NCBI RefSeq assembly: GCF_044755465.1
Contig: NZ_JBIVRB010000016.1
Span: 1-64,000 of the forward strand
Origin: Peterkaempfera sp044755465
GTDB taxonomy: Bacteria; Actinomycetota; Actinomycetes; Streptomycetales; Streptomycetaceae
Length of the DNA: 64,000 bases
Direction: 5' to 3'
Each line of letters starts with the position of its first letter. Within the stretch, counting starts at the first letter, position 1. A program made the position numbers and the translations under genes. Positions 26,413 through 35,420 of this stretch are shown piece by piece. The notes under the pieces were generated by a model, which worked only from the letters and a program-made list of their open reading frames with translations, was not told where the DNA came from and did not search any database.

Positions 26413-27551
26413 GCGGTGTCCGTGTGGAGGTCTGCGTGGATGCGCTGTGCGTGGCGCAGGGCCTGGGTGATGTCTTGCTGGTCCCGTGAGGGGTGCATGC
26501 GTCCGTCAGTGAGGTCCAGAGCTGTGGCGATGGTGTCGATTCCCGCGAGGTCGTCGCGGACTGCGGTGCCCAGGGCAGCGGTCCTGCCCTGGTTGAGGGC
26601 CTCGGTGCGGCAGTGAAAGGCCAGGTCGCAGTGGTGGCGGCAGCCAGGGGTGTAGTGCGGCCGCATGGTGGCGAGTGCGGCAACGAGTTCACCGCGGGGC
26701 CGGGTCGGTCTCTGGTCGGGGCCGGGCGCCAGGTCGAAGGTGGTTCCCGGGGGAAGGTTGTCCAGCAGTTCGGGCAGGCGCCTCAGCCTGCCGAGGTGGC
26801 GGCTCAGGTTCTTGATCTGCTTGTGCGCGCTGAAGGGCGTGGCGGTGGGGTGGTGGGTGAAGTTGCGCGGGTTGACCAGGATCACGGTGTCGGAGACGCG
26901 GTCTGGCGGGAGGCCGTCGCCGGCGAGGAGTTCCCGCAGAGCCAGGACGTAGGCGGCGGCCTGGGTCAGTGCTGCGGTGGCCTTGACGGGGTCGGGCTGT
27001 CCGTGGATGACGGGGAAGGATTTGATCTCGACGACGTGGAGGACTCCGTCGAGCTGGAAGGCGATGACGTCGGGCTCGAGGTAGACCTGGTGGCCGGCGA
27101 CGGTCAGACGCAGTACGGGGTGGTCGAGCAGGGTGCGGGGCTTCGACCTGCGGTGTGCTGCGCTGAGGATGAGGGAGCGGGTGCGGGCGTGGCGTAGTTG
27201 CGGGGAAGACTTGTCGTCATCGCTGCCGACGCTGTTGACGTCCTCGTAGGACACCTCGGGCAGGGTCAGGCCCAGGGCTTTGCGGAGCAGCGGCACCAGG
27301 GGGGCTCCGGCCTGGGCGGTGACCTTGCGTTCGAAGGCGATGCCGTAGTCGAGCGCGAGCTGGGATTTTCTCAGCGGCCGCGGGAGGTCCAGATGGGCGG
27401 CGAGGGCGTCTTTGTCGATGCCGGCCGCGTCCAGCAGGGAGCGGCGGTCGCAGGTCGGGTTGGCGGTCAGCGCCGCCAGGGTGCGTGCGTTGTGCGGGAT
27501 GGGCGGGGCGGTTCCGCGCAATGCGCCCAGTCGTGCGTCGAGCGAGCTCAC
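26409..27551 (-). CDS. PD-(D/E)XK nuclease with C-terminal cysteine cluster
   Basis: A 380-aa protein from GTG 27551, which follows an AGGAA site; the frame is open further upstream but lacks coding character. The nuclease core reads LEPDVIAFQ-x6-HVVEIKSF (about residues 165-190), the Asp...Glu-x-Lys signature of RecB/Cas4-type enzymes. A downstream GCRHHCDLAFHC motif could bind an iron-sulfur cluster or zinc, as in Cas4/AddB. Expected role: metal-dependent DNA cleavage. It overlaps the 502-aa gene. The helicase-nuclease pairing plus two unknown proteins does not match a defence system I can name. Confidence 0.8.
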   Translation of the reverse strand: MSSLDARLGALRGTAPPIPHNARTLAALTANPTCDRRSLLDAAGIDKDALAAHLDLPRPLRKSQLALDYGIAFERKVTAQAGAPLVPLLRKALGLTLPEVSYEDVNSVGSDDDKSSPQLRHARTRSLILSAAHRRSKPRTLLDHPVLRLTVAGHQVYLEPDVIAFQLDGVLHVVEIKSFPVIHGQPDPVKATAALTQAAAYVLALRELLAGDGLPPDRVSDTVILVNPRNFTHHPTATPFSAHKQIKNLSRHLGRLRRLPELLDNLPPGTTFDLAPGPDQRPTRPRGELVAALATMRPHYTPGCRHHCDLAFHCRTEALNQGRTAALGTAVRDDLAGIDTIATALDLTDGRMHPSRDQQDITQALRHAQRIHADLHTDTA

Positions 27552-27601
27552 TGTTTTCCTTGGCGGGACGGGGCACAGCCGTGCTGGTTGCAGGGGTGGG
27601 T

Positions 27602-28441
27602 TTACGAAGTACGGCGCAGGCGGGCGGTGTTGCGCAGGATATTGCCGAAGATCTGCTCCGCGTCGCCGAGTTGCTGGCGTGCCCGCTGGGCCGCTTCGGC
27701 GCGGGTGTCGGCGTCGTCGTCGGCGTGGATCGCCAGTTCCGCTGCGGCGGCCCGGCGCAGCGCGTCCAGGTCGAGCGGGCCCCGGGGGGAGTCGCCGTGG
27801 ATGTTGCGGCTGTAGTGCAGCAGGAGCTGTTGGACGGGCTGCGGCATCCCGGCCTCGCCGGCGAGGTGTTCGGCGGCGTCCGCGAGCCGCAGGGCCGATG
27901 TGAGGAAGTGGACGCGCTGGGTGAGCGGTCCCACCAGGCGCTGCTCCAGTGGCCAGGTACTCAGGGCGAGCAGCGCGCGGGCCGGTGAGAGCAGGTCGGA
28001 GGTCAGCGCGGGGCAGATGTAGTAGGCGCGGCCGTAGGGGGCGGAGCGGAAGGAGCGTTCCTCGTCGCGGCGCAGGGTGGTCATGCGTGCCGTGTTCAGC
28101 GGGCTGGAGAAGAACGCCTGGTGGACCTGGCTGAGCAGTTTGGGCGAGGCGGGGACGGTGAGGAGGGCCAGCGCCTGGTGGACCTGGTCGCGTACGGGCA
28201 CGCCCTGGTTCGGCTCGACGACTGCCAGCGCGGGCTCGGGCCGGGTCTCTGGCTGGACCTCCGGCTGGGCCACCTCCGGGACATCGCTGAGCCCGCACAG
28301 AACATCCCAGGCGTGCCGGGTGCGTGTCAGCTCCTCACCCAGGACGTTCACTTGGGCGTTGTCCTGTTGTGTGAGCGCCTGCCGGAGCGCCTCTTGCAGC
28401 TGTTGCATGCGCTTCTCGAGTGCGACCAGATGCTCGTCCAT
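27602..28441 (-). CDS. Coiled-coil protein leading the helicase-nuclease cassette
   Basis: A 279-aa protein. Residues 1-45 form a heptad-like coiled coil (LEKRMQQLQEALRQAL), followed by a Pro/Glu linker and a helical C-terminal domain (RAAAAELAIHADDDADTRAEAA). TAGCAT ends 6 bases before the ATG and no ribosome-binding site is present, suggesting a leaderless transcript. The gap to the nuclease gene is 50 bases. A truncated copy of its first third, together with the promoter, lies immediately upstream (28458-28748). Function unknown; possibly an assembly or sensor subunit. Confidence 0.7.
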   Translation of the reverse strand: MDEHLVALEKRMQQLQEALRQALTQQDNAQVNVLGEELTRTRHAWDVLCGLSDVPEVAQPEVQPETRPEPALAVVEPNQGVPVRDQVHQALALLTVPASPKLLSQVHQAFFSSPLNTARMTTLRRDEERSFRSAPYGRAYYICPALTSDLLSPARALLALSTWPLEQRLVGPLTQRVHFLTSALRLADAAEHLAGEAGMPQPVQQLLLHYSRNIHGDSPRGPLDLDALRRAAAAELAIHADDDADTRAEAAQRARQQLGDAEQIFGNILRNTARLRRTS

Positions 28442-28799
28442 GCCCGCATGCTAGCAGTCACTCGGGGCTTCCAGTTTTACTCCAGGTATTTGCGAAGAGC
28501 AGCATGTGAGGGGCCCGGTCGCGCAGGGGTGCGTCCCGGTGGGGTTCGATGACCGTCGGCGCGGACTCCGGCCGGACCGCGTCCGGGGCGCCACTGAGCC
28601 CGCACAGAACATCCCAGGCATGTTGAGCGCGTGTCAATTCCGCACCCAAAAGGCGTACTTGGCAAGTATCGTGTTGCGTGAGCGCCTGCCGGACCGCCTC
28701 CTGCAGTTGCTGCATGCGCTCCTCGAGAGCGATCAGATGCTCGTCCATGCCCGCATGCTAGCAGTCACTCGGGACGCCCAGTTTTACTCCAGGTATTTT
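28186..28799. repeat. Tandem ~300-bp duplication
   Basis: 28186-28493 and 28514-28799 are imperfect direct repeats covering the promoter and the first ~70 codons of the 279-aa gene. The promoter segments are the most alike: GCTAGCATGCGGGC plus TACCTGGAGTAAAACTGG are shared. Divergence inside the coding part shows the duplication is not recent. Confidence 0.7.
28458..28748 (-). pseudogene. Truncated copy of the 279-aa coiled-coil gene
   Basis: A 96-aa frame. The first ~85 residues parallel the 279-aa protein (MDEHLIALEERMQQLQEAV, then a Trp-Asp-Val-Leu-Cys-Gly-Leu block). It then runs through the duplicated intergenic DNA (TWSKTGSPE) to a chance stop. It keeps its own promoter copy, so a short coiled-coil peptide could still be made and interfere with or dimerise with the full protein. 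It is most simply a remnant. Confidence 0.6.
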
Positions 28800-28873
28800 G
28801 GTGTACAGTCCCGGGCTCATAAGGCACCACCGGTGCCCTCCTACGCCTCGCTTCCAGAAGGGCGCATGAAGGC

Positions 28874-30118
28874 ATGAGCAGACTGCTCCACACCTCCGAC
28901 TGGCATCTGGGCCACATCCTGCACGGGCATCCACGCGACGAGGACTTCGACGCCGTCCTTGCCGAGGTCGTGGCCATCGCCCGGGAGAGCCAGCCGGACC
29001 TGATCGTCCACAGCGGCGATCTGTTCCACTCCTCCCGTCCCACCGTCCGGGACATGTTCCGCGCCATGCGCGCCCTGCGCGAACTCGCCGCCATCGCCCC
29101 CACCGTGGTCGTGGCCGGCAACCACGACTCCCCCCGCTACCTGGAGTTCCTCCACTTCGTGACCGGTCCCTCCTGCGGCCGGGGCCTGTTCTTCATCGAC
29201 CGGCTCCGCCCGGCACACGACGGGGGCGTGATGACCTTCGAGGCCTGCGGCGGTGAGCAGCGCATCCGGCTGGCTGTCCTGCCCTTCGTGCACCCGAACC
29301 GGTTCTGGCGGCGCGATTCCACCTCCGGCACGTCGTATGCCGACTACGCCGAGGCGATGCGCGGCCTGCAGGGGGAACTGACGGAGGCCTTGCACGAGGG
29401 GTACGACCCCGACCGGGACATTCTGCTGTTCACGGCCCACGTGTTCGTCAAAGGCGCCAGGACCTCCCCGAGCGAACGGGCCGTGGACGAGGCCTTCGAG
29501 ACCCCTCCCGAAGATCTTCCGGTGGTGTCGTACGCCGCTCTCGGACACATCCACCGCCCGCAGGCCATCGAGGGCCTGAAGTTCGCCGCCCGCTACGCGG
29601 GCAGCCCGCTGGCCATGGACTTCGGTGAAGCCGACGAGACCAAGAGCGTCGTGATCGTCGACGCCGACCCGGGGCGGCCGGTGCGGGTGCTGCCGCGCCG
29701 GCTCTCCAGCGGCCGGCGGCTGACCCACTTCACCGGAACCCTCGAGGAACTGAAGGCCGCGGCCGACCAGTACGACGGGACCTTCCTCAAACCGGTGATC
29801 ACCGGCGAGGAGCCCGACGGGCTCCTCAGCCAGAAGATCGAAGAGATCGTCCCGAACGCGATCCTCATCAACCCGGCCCCGGCCCGGGAAGATGCCGCCG
29901 GCGCCGTCCTGGACGGTGACCTGGGTGATGAGCCGGAACTCCCCGACGCGTTCCGGGCCTACCTGGCCCGTGAGGGAGTGGACGCAGATGCCGCGGAGTC
30001 GACCGTCACCGCCTTCCTCCACCTGCTCAACGAACTCGACGACGAGACGCTGACCCCGGTCCCGGCCGAGGAACAGCTGCGCGCCGCGCTGGAAAATCCC
30101 TGGAAGGAGGCGTCGTGA
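28874..30118 (+). CDS. sbcD: SbcD, Mre11-type nuclease subunit
   Basis: A 414-aa protein with calcineurin-like phosphoesterase motifs in order: TSDWHLGH (7-14), IVHSGDLFHSS (about 50), VVAGNHDSPRYL (about 84), TAHVFVKGA, YAALGHIHRPQ. Together with SbcC it forms the SbcCD complex, which opens and trims DNA hairpins and blocked ends. Its stop overlaps the start of sbcC by 4 bases. Length is usual for the family. A second copy of the core sbcCD genes is likely elsewhere in such a genome, which would make this an accessory paralogue. Its placement in a palindrome-rich terminal region is notable. Confidence 0.92.
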   Translation: MSRLLHTSDWHLGHILHGHPRDEDFDAVLAEVVAIARESQPDLIVHSGDLFHSSRPTVRDMFRAMRALRELAAIAPTVVVAGNHDSPRYLEFLHFVTGPSCGRGLFFIDRLRPAHDGGVMTFEACGGEQRIRLAVLPFVHPNRFWRRDSTSGTSYADYAEAMRGLQGELTEALHEGYDPDRDILLFTAHVFVKGARTSPSERAVDEAFETPPEDLPVVSYAALGHIHRPQAIEGLKFAARYAGSPLAMDFGEADETKSVVIVDADPGRPVRVLPRRLSSGRRLTHFTGTLEELKAAADQYDGTFLKPVITGEEPDGLLSQKIEEIVPNAILINPAPAREDAAGAVLDGDLGDEPELPDAFRAYLAREGVDADAAESTVTAFLHLLNELDDETLTPVPAEEQLRAALENPWKEAS

Positions 30119-33100
30119 AGCCCTTGCGGCTCACCCTCACGGGCGTGCGCAGCTACGCCGGCACCTGCAGCATCGACTTCACCGGCAAGCGCCTGCTCGC
30201 CATCCTGGGCAACACCGGCGTGGGCAAGTCCACCATCCTCGAGGCGATCATCTTCGCCCTGTACGGGACGTGTTCGTGGTCCAAGGACCCCAAGGCCGCC
30301 TACGAGCTGATCGGCAAGGGATGCCCCAGCATGGACGTGGCGTTCGAGTTCTCGGCGAACGGCCGCGAGTGGAGTGTGCGCCGCACCCTGCATGCGGAAG
30401 GCAAGAAGGGGCCGCAGGCCGTGCTCGAGCCCCTGGCCGACGACAGCGCCGACTTGCGGGTCGACGGCAAGTCCGCGGTGACGCAGGCGGTGACCCGGAT
30501 CATCGGGCTGGACTGGGACGGCTTTGTCAGCACGGTCCTGCTGCGCCAGGGGAAGTTCGACGCCCTCCTCAAGGCCCCCAGGGCCATGCGTGCCGACATC
30601 CTGCGGCACATCTTCGGCATCAACGAGCTCGAGCGTGTACGCAAACGGGCCGGCGTGCGACTGGAGCGCCTGAATACGCAGATCACCGAGGGAACCAGGG
30701 CCCGCGCGCTTCTCCTGCCGGATCCTCATGCTGCCGCTTCCCAGGCGCTGCTGGATCTGGAACGCACCCGGGGTATCGCGGCCCGCCGGCGCGAGCGACT
30801 GGATGCGCTGCGCGCGGCCCAGAGCCGGGCCGTCGAGCACAAGCACCGCAAGACGGGCTTGGACAAAGCGGCGCGGCTGCTGCGTGAGCGCGCTGTTGCG
30901 GATTCGAGCATCACAATGGCCGCGCTGGCGCGGAAGAAGAGGGAACTCGATGCCGAGGCAGCAGAGCAGGAGACCACCGGACGCGACTTGGCCGCGAAGC
31001 TGGAGGCGGCGCAGGGCGCGCTGGATACGGCCGCACAGGCCGGTGACACGCTCCGCTCCCTGTCCAGCGCGTTCGCTGTCCTGTCCCGCCTGCCGGAGCG
31101 TGCAGCCAGCCTGGACGCCGTCGAACAGCGGCTGAAGCAGGAGCAGCTTCAGCACGACGAGCACGAACAGGAGCACACGCAGGCACGACAGGAACTGGAA
31201 GAGCACGAGCAGCGCAACGCGGCCCTCGTCGAGGCCGCCGGCCGGGCCGAGCGCATGGTGAGCGAGGCGCGCACGCACACCGACCAGGTCCAGGAGGCCG
31301 TCCGGGCAGCGCTGCAGGAGGCCAACGCCGCGGCCGGGCATCTGCAGACACAGCGCACGACGCTCGAGACGGTGGAGGAACAGCGCGGCCACAGCGCCGG
31401 CCTGGAGAGCGAGCTGAAGAAGCTGCGCGGCGCTCTGGAAGCGGCCCAGGACGACCTCGCAGCGCTGCAGCGCAGGGAGGCGGCCCACGCGGCGGGTGCC
31501 GGTCTGGCGCCCGGGGACGCCTGCACGGTGTGCACCCAGCCCGTCCCCAGCGACTTCGCTCCCCCGCCGCTGTTGGACGGCAAGGCACTTACTCAGGCCA
31601 AACGCAAGGTCACCACACGCTCGAACGCCGTCGAAGCGGCGGTGGAGGCCAAGGCTGAAGCGGCCGCCCAGCTGAAGGGAACCGAGCGGAAGGTCGAAAA
31701 GCACCGCCGCGGACACCTGGCCGCCCGCGAGCGCATGGACGCGGCGCTGCTCCAGGTGCAGGAGCTGGTGGATGCGGTACACCCGGCCGGTGCTCCCGCC
31801 ACGGCCACCGCCCTGGACGCGCTGGGCCGGCAGACGACGGCTCAGGCGCATGCCCTCGCCGAGGGCGAACCAGTAGGCCGGGCGCAGATCACCCGTGCGG
31901 TCAAAGCACTTACCCAGCCGCTGCGCGACGCAGAGGGTGAGGCCCTCGCGGCCCACACAAGCGCCCAGGCGCAGTTGGGGGCGGCGCAGGCCGAGAACGA
32001 GGCGGCCCGGGCCGAGCTCAAGCGTCAGCGCGGCCGCCTGCAGCGTGAACGCAAACGGCTGGACAAGACCCGGCTGCAGTACGAGACCGAGCTGGCGAGT
32101 GTGCTGACGGAGGTCAGCGAACTGCCGCCCTCCATCCGCCCCGCCCAGCCCTCCCCATCACAACTGCCCTCCCTGCAGGACATCGCCTCCGCTAAGGAGG
32201 CGGCCGGCCAGCGCCTTGAACGGCTCGAGCAAAGGACACTGGAGCGTGACGACGCCCAGAAGGCCCTCACGCTGCACAGCGAAAACCTGCAGGCCCTGGA
32301 CGCACGCCGCCGGCGCACCGTCGAGACCCCCACACGCAAGCTCATCAAACAGCTGGAGCGCTGGGCGGACACGGCCACCGATGCCACAGGTCTTCTCGAG
32401 GCCGAGGCGTCCCCCGACCTGCCTCCCGTTCCGGACGCAGGCGACCTGGCCGCCGTCGACACCTACTGCATGGCCCTCGCCTCGCTGCATCAGCGTCTGA
32501 CCGGCACTCTCGGGCAGGCCGCTCAGCACGCCGACGACGAGGTCCGCGCATTCGAGAAGGAGCTGACCCGCCAAGCCGGCGCCACCGCCGACGAGACGGA
32601 CCCGGACCCCGGCTTCCCGGTGCCCGAGAAGAGCGACCTGCTCGCCCCCGCCGTCCTCGACCCGCTCAGCCGCAAGACCATCCAAGCCGAAGGCGCGCAC
32701 GAGACGGCCAAGGCCGATCTGCGCACCGCACAGTCCCAAATCCCCTACGCCGACGCGCTGGGCACCGCCCTCGAAGCCGCCAGCCGGCAGGCCGCGGTGT
32801 GGAAGAGCGTGAGCGACCAGCTCACCGACGGGAAGTTCCTCACCTATCTCACCGATCAGCGCACCCATGCGCTGCTCAGGCACGGCAGCAGGATCCTCCG
32901 GCAGATCTCCATGGGTGACTACGCATTCACCGATGACTTCCAGATCCTTGAACGCGCCACCAATCACGCGCGCGACCCGGAGACCCTCTCCGGCGGAGAG
33001 ACCTTCCAGAGCTCCCTCGCGCTGGCGCTGGCGCTCGTCGAACTCCACAACACCAGCCACAACAAGCTGGAAAGCCTGTTCCTGGACGAAGGTTTCGGCT

Positions 33101-33327
33101 CTCTGGACAACATCCGCCTGGGCGACACCCTCGCCGTCCTGAGCGACAGCGTGGCCCAGGACAAGAGGGTCATCCTCATCAGCCACCTGTTCCCGGTGGC
33201 CGAGGTCGTCGACCACGTCCTACTCATCAACAAAACCGGCCAGGGCTCCACGGCCGCCTGGCTCACACCGCAACAACGCACCGCAGCCATCCACGACGGG
33301 ATCCAGCGCCTGCTGGAAAACACCTGA
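30115..33327 (+). CDS. sbcC: SbcC, Rad50-type ATPase subunit
   Basis: A 1070-aa SMC-like protein: Walker A GNTGVGKSTILEA (about 32), a long coiled coil, zinc hook ACTVCTQPVP (about 467, CxxC), a returning coiled coil, ABC signature LSGGETFQSSLALALAL (about 958), Walker B LFLDEGFGSLD. It holds DNA ends and drives SbcD cleavage of hairpins and protein-capped ends. The hook dimerises through zinc. It is translationally coupled to sbcD. No damage is seen. Confidence 0.93.
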   Translation: MKPLRLTLTGVRSYAGTCSIDFTGKRLLAILGNTGVGKSTILEAIIFALYGTCSWSKDPKAAYELIGKGCPSMDVAFEFSANGREWSVRRTLHAEGKKGPQAVLEPLADDSADLRVDGKSAVTQAVTRIIGLDWDGFVSTVLLRQGKFDALLKAPRAMRADILRHIFGINELERVRKRAGVRLERLNTQITEGTRARALLLPDPHAAASQALLDLERTRGIAARRRERLDALRAAQSRAVEHKHRKTGLDKAARLLRERAVADSSITMAALARKKRELDAEAAEQETTGRDLAAKLEAAQGALDTAAQAGDTLRSLSSAFAVLSRLPERAASLDAVEQRLKQEQLQHDEHEQEHTQARQELEEHEQRNAALVEAAGRAERMVSEARTHTDQVQEAVRAALQEANAAAGHLQTQRTTLETVEEQRGHSAGLESELKKLRGALEAAQDDLAALQRREAAHAAGAGLAPGDACTVCTQPVPSDFAPPPLLDGKALTQAKRKVTTRSNAVEAAVEAKAEAAAQLKGTERKVEKHRRGHLAARERMDAALLQVQELVDAVHPAGAPATATALDALGRQTTAQAHALAEGEPVGRAQITRAVKALTQPLRDAEGEALAAHTSAQAQLGAAQAENEAARAELKRQRGRLQRERKRLDKTRLQYETELASVLTEVSELPPSIRPAQPSPSQLPSLQDIASAKEAAGQRLERLEQRTLERDDAQKALTLHSENLQALDARRRRTVETPTRKLIKQLERWADTATDATGLLEAEASPDLPPVPDAGDLAAVDTYCMALASLHQRLTGTLGQAAQHADDEVRAFEKELTRQAGATADETDPDPGFPVPEKSDLLAPAVLDPLSRKTIQAEGAHETAKADLRTAQSQIPYADALGTALEAASRQAAVWKSVSDQLTDGKFLTYLTDQRTHALLRHGSRILRQISMGDYAFTDDFQILERATNHARDPETLSGGETFQSSLALALALVELHNTSHNKLESLFLDEGFGSLDNIRLGDTLAVLSDSVAQDKRVILISHLFPVAEVVDHVLLINKTGQGSTAAWLTPQQRTAAIHDGIQRLLENT

Positions 33328-33824
33328 GCAGTACCAAACCGGCCACCACAGTCGCCGAGGAGCCCATCTCCCAGTCCCCGAACAGCCTCTTCGGGCGCCG
33401 GTGGCTCCGCGTTGCGGTGACCGGCAGGCCCGGTACTTCCTTCCCGGCGCATCACAGGGCGCCCCTGCATGCCTGCGGCCGGCGCTGACAAGAACTGGCT
33501 CAGCGCCGACCGCAGCCGTCCACCCGACGGCGCCGCAGCAGGGCGGCCGGGCCGGGTCCTCCCCGGTATCCCGGCGCACGAGTGCTCCTCGGGCAGCCGG
33601 GCTGTGAGGAACACGCACCCCTTCCTGGCGAAGGTGCTGATGCTCGCACCCGGCGCTGGCTGACGGCTGGGCCGTGCCCGCCTCCCCTGGCATGACGCCG
33701 CCTCACAGCCCTGGCGACGGCCCAGGGGCCGCCCGCACCGTCCTGCCCGGACACCGCCAACGCCCTGCGGAAGCGCGGCACTTGTGGCCTTCCGCGCTTC
33801 GTATCCATTTAAGGAGCAGACCGC
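33328..33824. other. Non-coding gap before the transposition module
   Basis: No credible gene. A 9-bp inverted repeat GAAGCGCGG/CCGCGCTTC (33770-33778/33792-33800) lies 24 bases before the transposase ATG and could be a transcription stop or operator. AAGGAG precedes ATG 33825. A transposon end was looked for here but no clear terminal repeat was found. Confidence 0.4.
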
Positions 33825-35420
33825 ATGAATGACTCTTCTGCCGGCACGCAGGGTGCCGGCAAAGCGGTGTTCACCGCCCGCTCGGGGCGGCTGGCCGCGC
33901 TGCCGCGGTTGCTGTCGCTGGACCAGAGCGGCGAGCTGACCAGCGCACACGTGAAGCTGGTCGCCACGGCCGTGGGCCGCTCGGAGCGGGCGGTGTGGCG
34001 GTGGGTCGCCACCGCGCGCGCCACCGGCCACGTCGACGCGGCATCCCGGACACGGTTCAGCGTCACCCCCGAGATCCGGCGGCTGCTGGTGCTGTGGGGA
34101 GGCAACGCCTCCGCCGTCCACCGCGAGCTCAAGCAGCGGGCCCTGAACGATCCCCGCATGCCTGCGGCCCCGTCACTGTCGACGATCCACCGGGCGCTGC
34201 GCCGGGACCTGACGCCCGGGGAGCGGGCCGGGCTCGCCAAGGGGGAGGCCGCCCGGCGGGCCTTCGACGTGTTCGCACAGCGTCCTCCCGCGCACCGCAA
34301 CGCCGCCTGGGAGGGCGACCACAAGTGTGTGCCCGTGCGGGTGCTGCTCGAGGACCAGCTCGTGCAGCCCTGGGTGACCTGGTTCATCGACTGCCACACC
34401 AAAGTCATCACGGGGGTGGCTGTGACGCCCCATGCACCCAGCGCGGATGCGGTGCTGGCGGCCCTGCGGATGGCCCTGGACCGTACCGAGCCCTTCGGCC
34501 CGGCCGGCGGCCTGCCAGGCCTGATCCGGGTGGACCGCGGCAAAGAGTTCCTGTGTGCCACCGTAGCCTCGGCCCTGGGCGCCTTCGCCGTGCCCGTCGT
34601 CGATCTTCCCGCCTACAGCCCGCACCTGAAGGGCACCATCGAAGCGCTCAACGGCGCGGTCGAGGACATGCTGTTCGTCTCCATGCCGCGCTACGTGCAC
34701 CGGCAGACGCTCACCGGCGGGCGTACCGCGGATCCGGACGAGCCCGCGCTCTCCTTCGAGGCGTTCGTGGAACTGCTGCTGAAGTGGGTGCACTGGTGGA
34801 ACACCGAGCACCAGCCCAGGGCGCTGGGCGGCCGTACCCCGATGCAGGCGTGGTCGTGCGATCCCACTCCCCTGCACGACGTTCCCGCCGAACAGCTGGC
34901 CCATTTCGGGCTCGAGGACGACGGCCGCACCCGCACCATCACCACGCAGGGCGTGCGGTGGCGCAACCGCCACTACATCGCCCCCTGGATGGTCGGCCAG
35001 GCCGGTGTCCGTGTCGCGGTGCGCCACCTGCCCCACCACGACCTGACCATCGAGGTCTTCGGCCTGGACGGCGTACACCTGGGCAGCGCCGTTCTGGCCG
35101 AGGCGGCCAGCGAGGAGCAGGTCCGTAAGGTCCGCAGCGCCCGCACCGCGAAGGCGCGGCGGCTTCGCGCGGACATGAAGGCCGCGGCACGGCTGCGCCG
35201 CGAGCGCTTCGAGGCCGTCACCACCGCCGCCCCGCCCGAGCGTCTGGGTGCGCTGACCGAGGCGGAGGCCGAGGCAGAACTTGCCGACTCGGCTGCCACG
35301 GACCTGCGGCGGGCCGATCCCGGCTACATCCCGCACCAGCCCGTCCCGGACGGCTGGGCCCGCCCGATCCCACCGGCCGCGGACGAGCCGGAGGACGACA
35401 CCCCTGAGGAGAACGCGTGA
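33825..35420 (+). CDS. TniA/TnsB/MuA-type DDE transposase
   Basis: A 531-aa protein after AAGGAG. Residues 25-135 hold helix-turn-helix units for end binding (LTSAHVKLVATAVGRSERAVWRW, STIHRALRRDLT). The catalytic core has the DDE triad: Asp in WEGDHK, Asp in IRVDRGKEF, Glu in KGTIEALNG, with the second and third about 35 residues apart. A beta-barrel and a basic C-terminus (MKAAARLRRERFEA) follow. It should cut and join transposon ends into target DNA together with the ATPase encoded next. The partner gene starts inside its stop codon (GTGA). About half the residues appear shared with the 609-aa transposase at 55406. Confidence 0.85.
   Translation: MNDSSAGTQGAGKAVFTARSGRLAALPRLLSLDQSGELTSAHVKLVATAVGRSERAVWRWVATARATGHVDAASRTRFSVTPEIRRLLVLWGGNASAVHRELKQRALNDPRMPAAPSLSTIHRALRRDLTPGERAGLAKGEAARRAFDVFAQRPPAHRNAAWEGDHKCVPVRVLLEDQLVQPWVTWFIDCHTKVITGVAVTPHAPSADAVLAALRMALDRTEPFGPAGGLPGLIRVDRGKEFLCATVASALGAFAVPVVDLPAYSPHLKGTIEALNGAVEDMLFVSMPRYVHRQTLTGGRTADPDEPALSFEAFVELLLKWVHWWNTEHQPRALGGRTPMQAWSCDPTPLHDVPAEQLAHFGLEDDGRTRTITTQGVRWRNRHYIAPWMVGQAGVRVAVRHLPHHDLTIEVFGLDGVHLGSAVLAEAASEEQVRKVRSARTAKARRLRADMKAAARLRRERFEAVTTAAPPERLGALTEAEAEAELADSAATDLRRADPGYIPHQPVPDGWARPIPPAADEPEDDTPEENA

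Noticed and set aside
29959..31956. Long minus-strand open frame opposite sbcC, with similar ones at 12534-14522, 17284-19023, 19072-20850, 39747-42149 and 44883-46229
   Set aside because: Each lies antisense to a gene with clear motifs and shows only the open frames expected from high-GC third positions.
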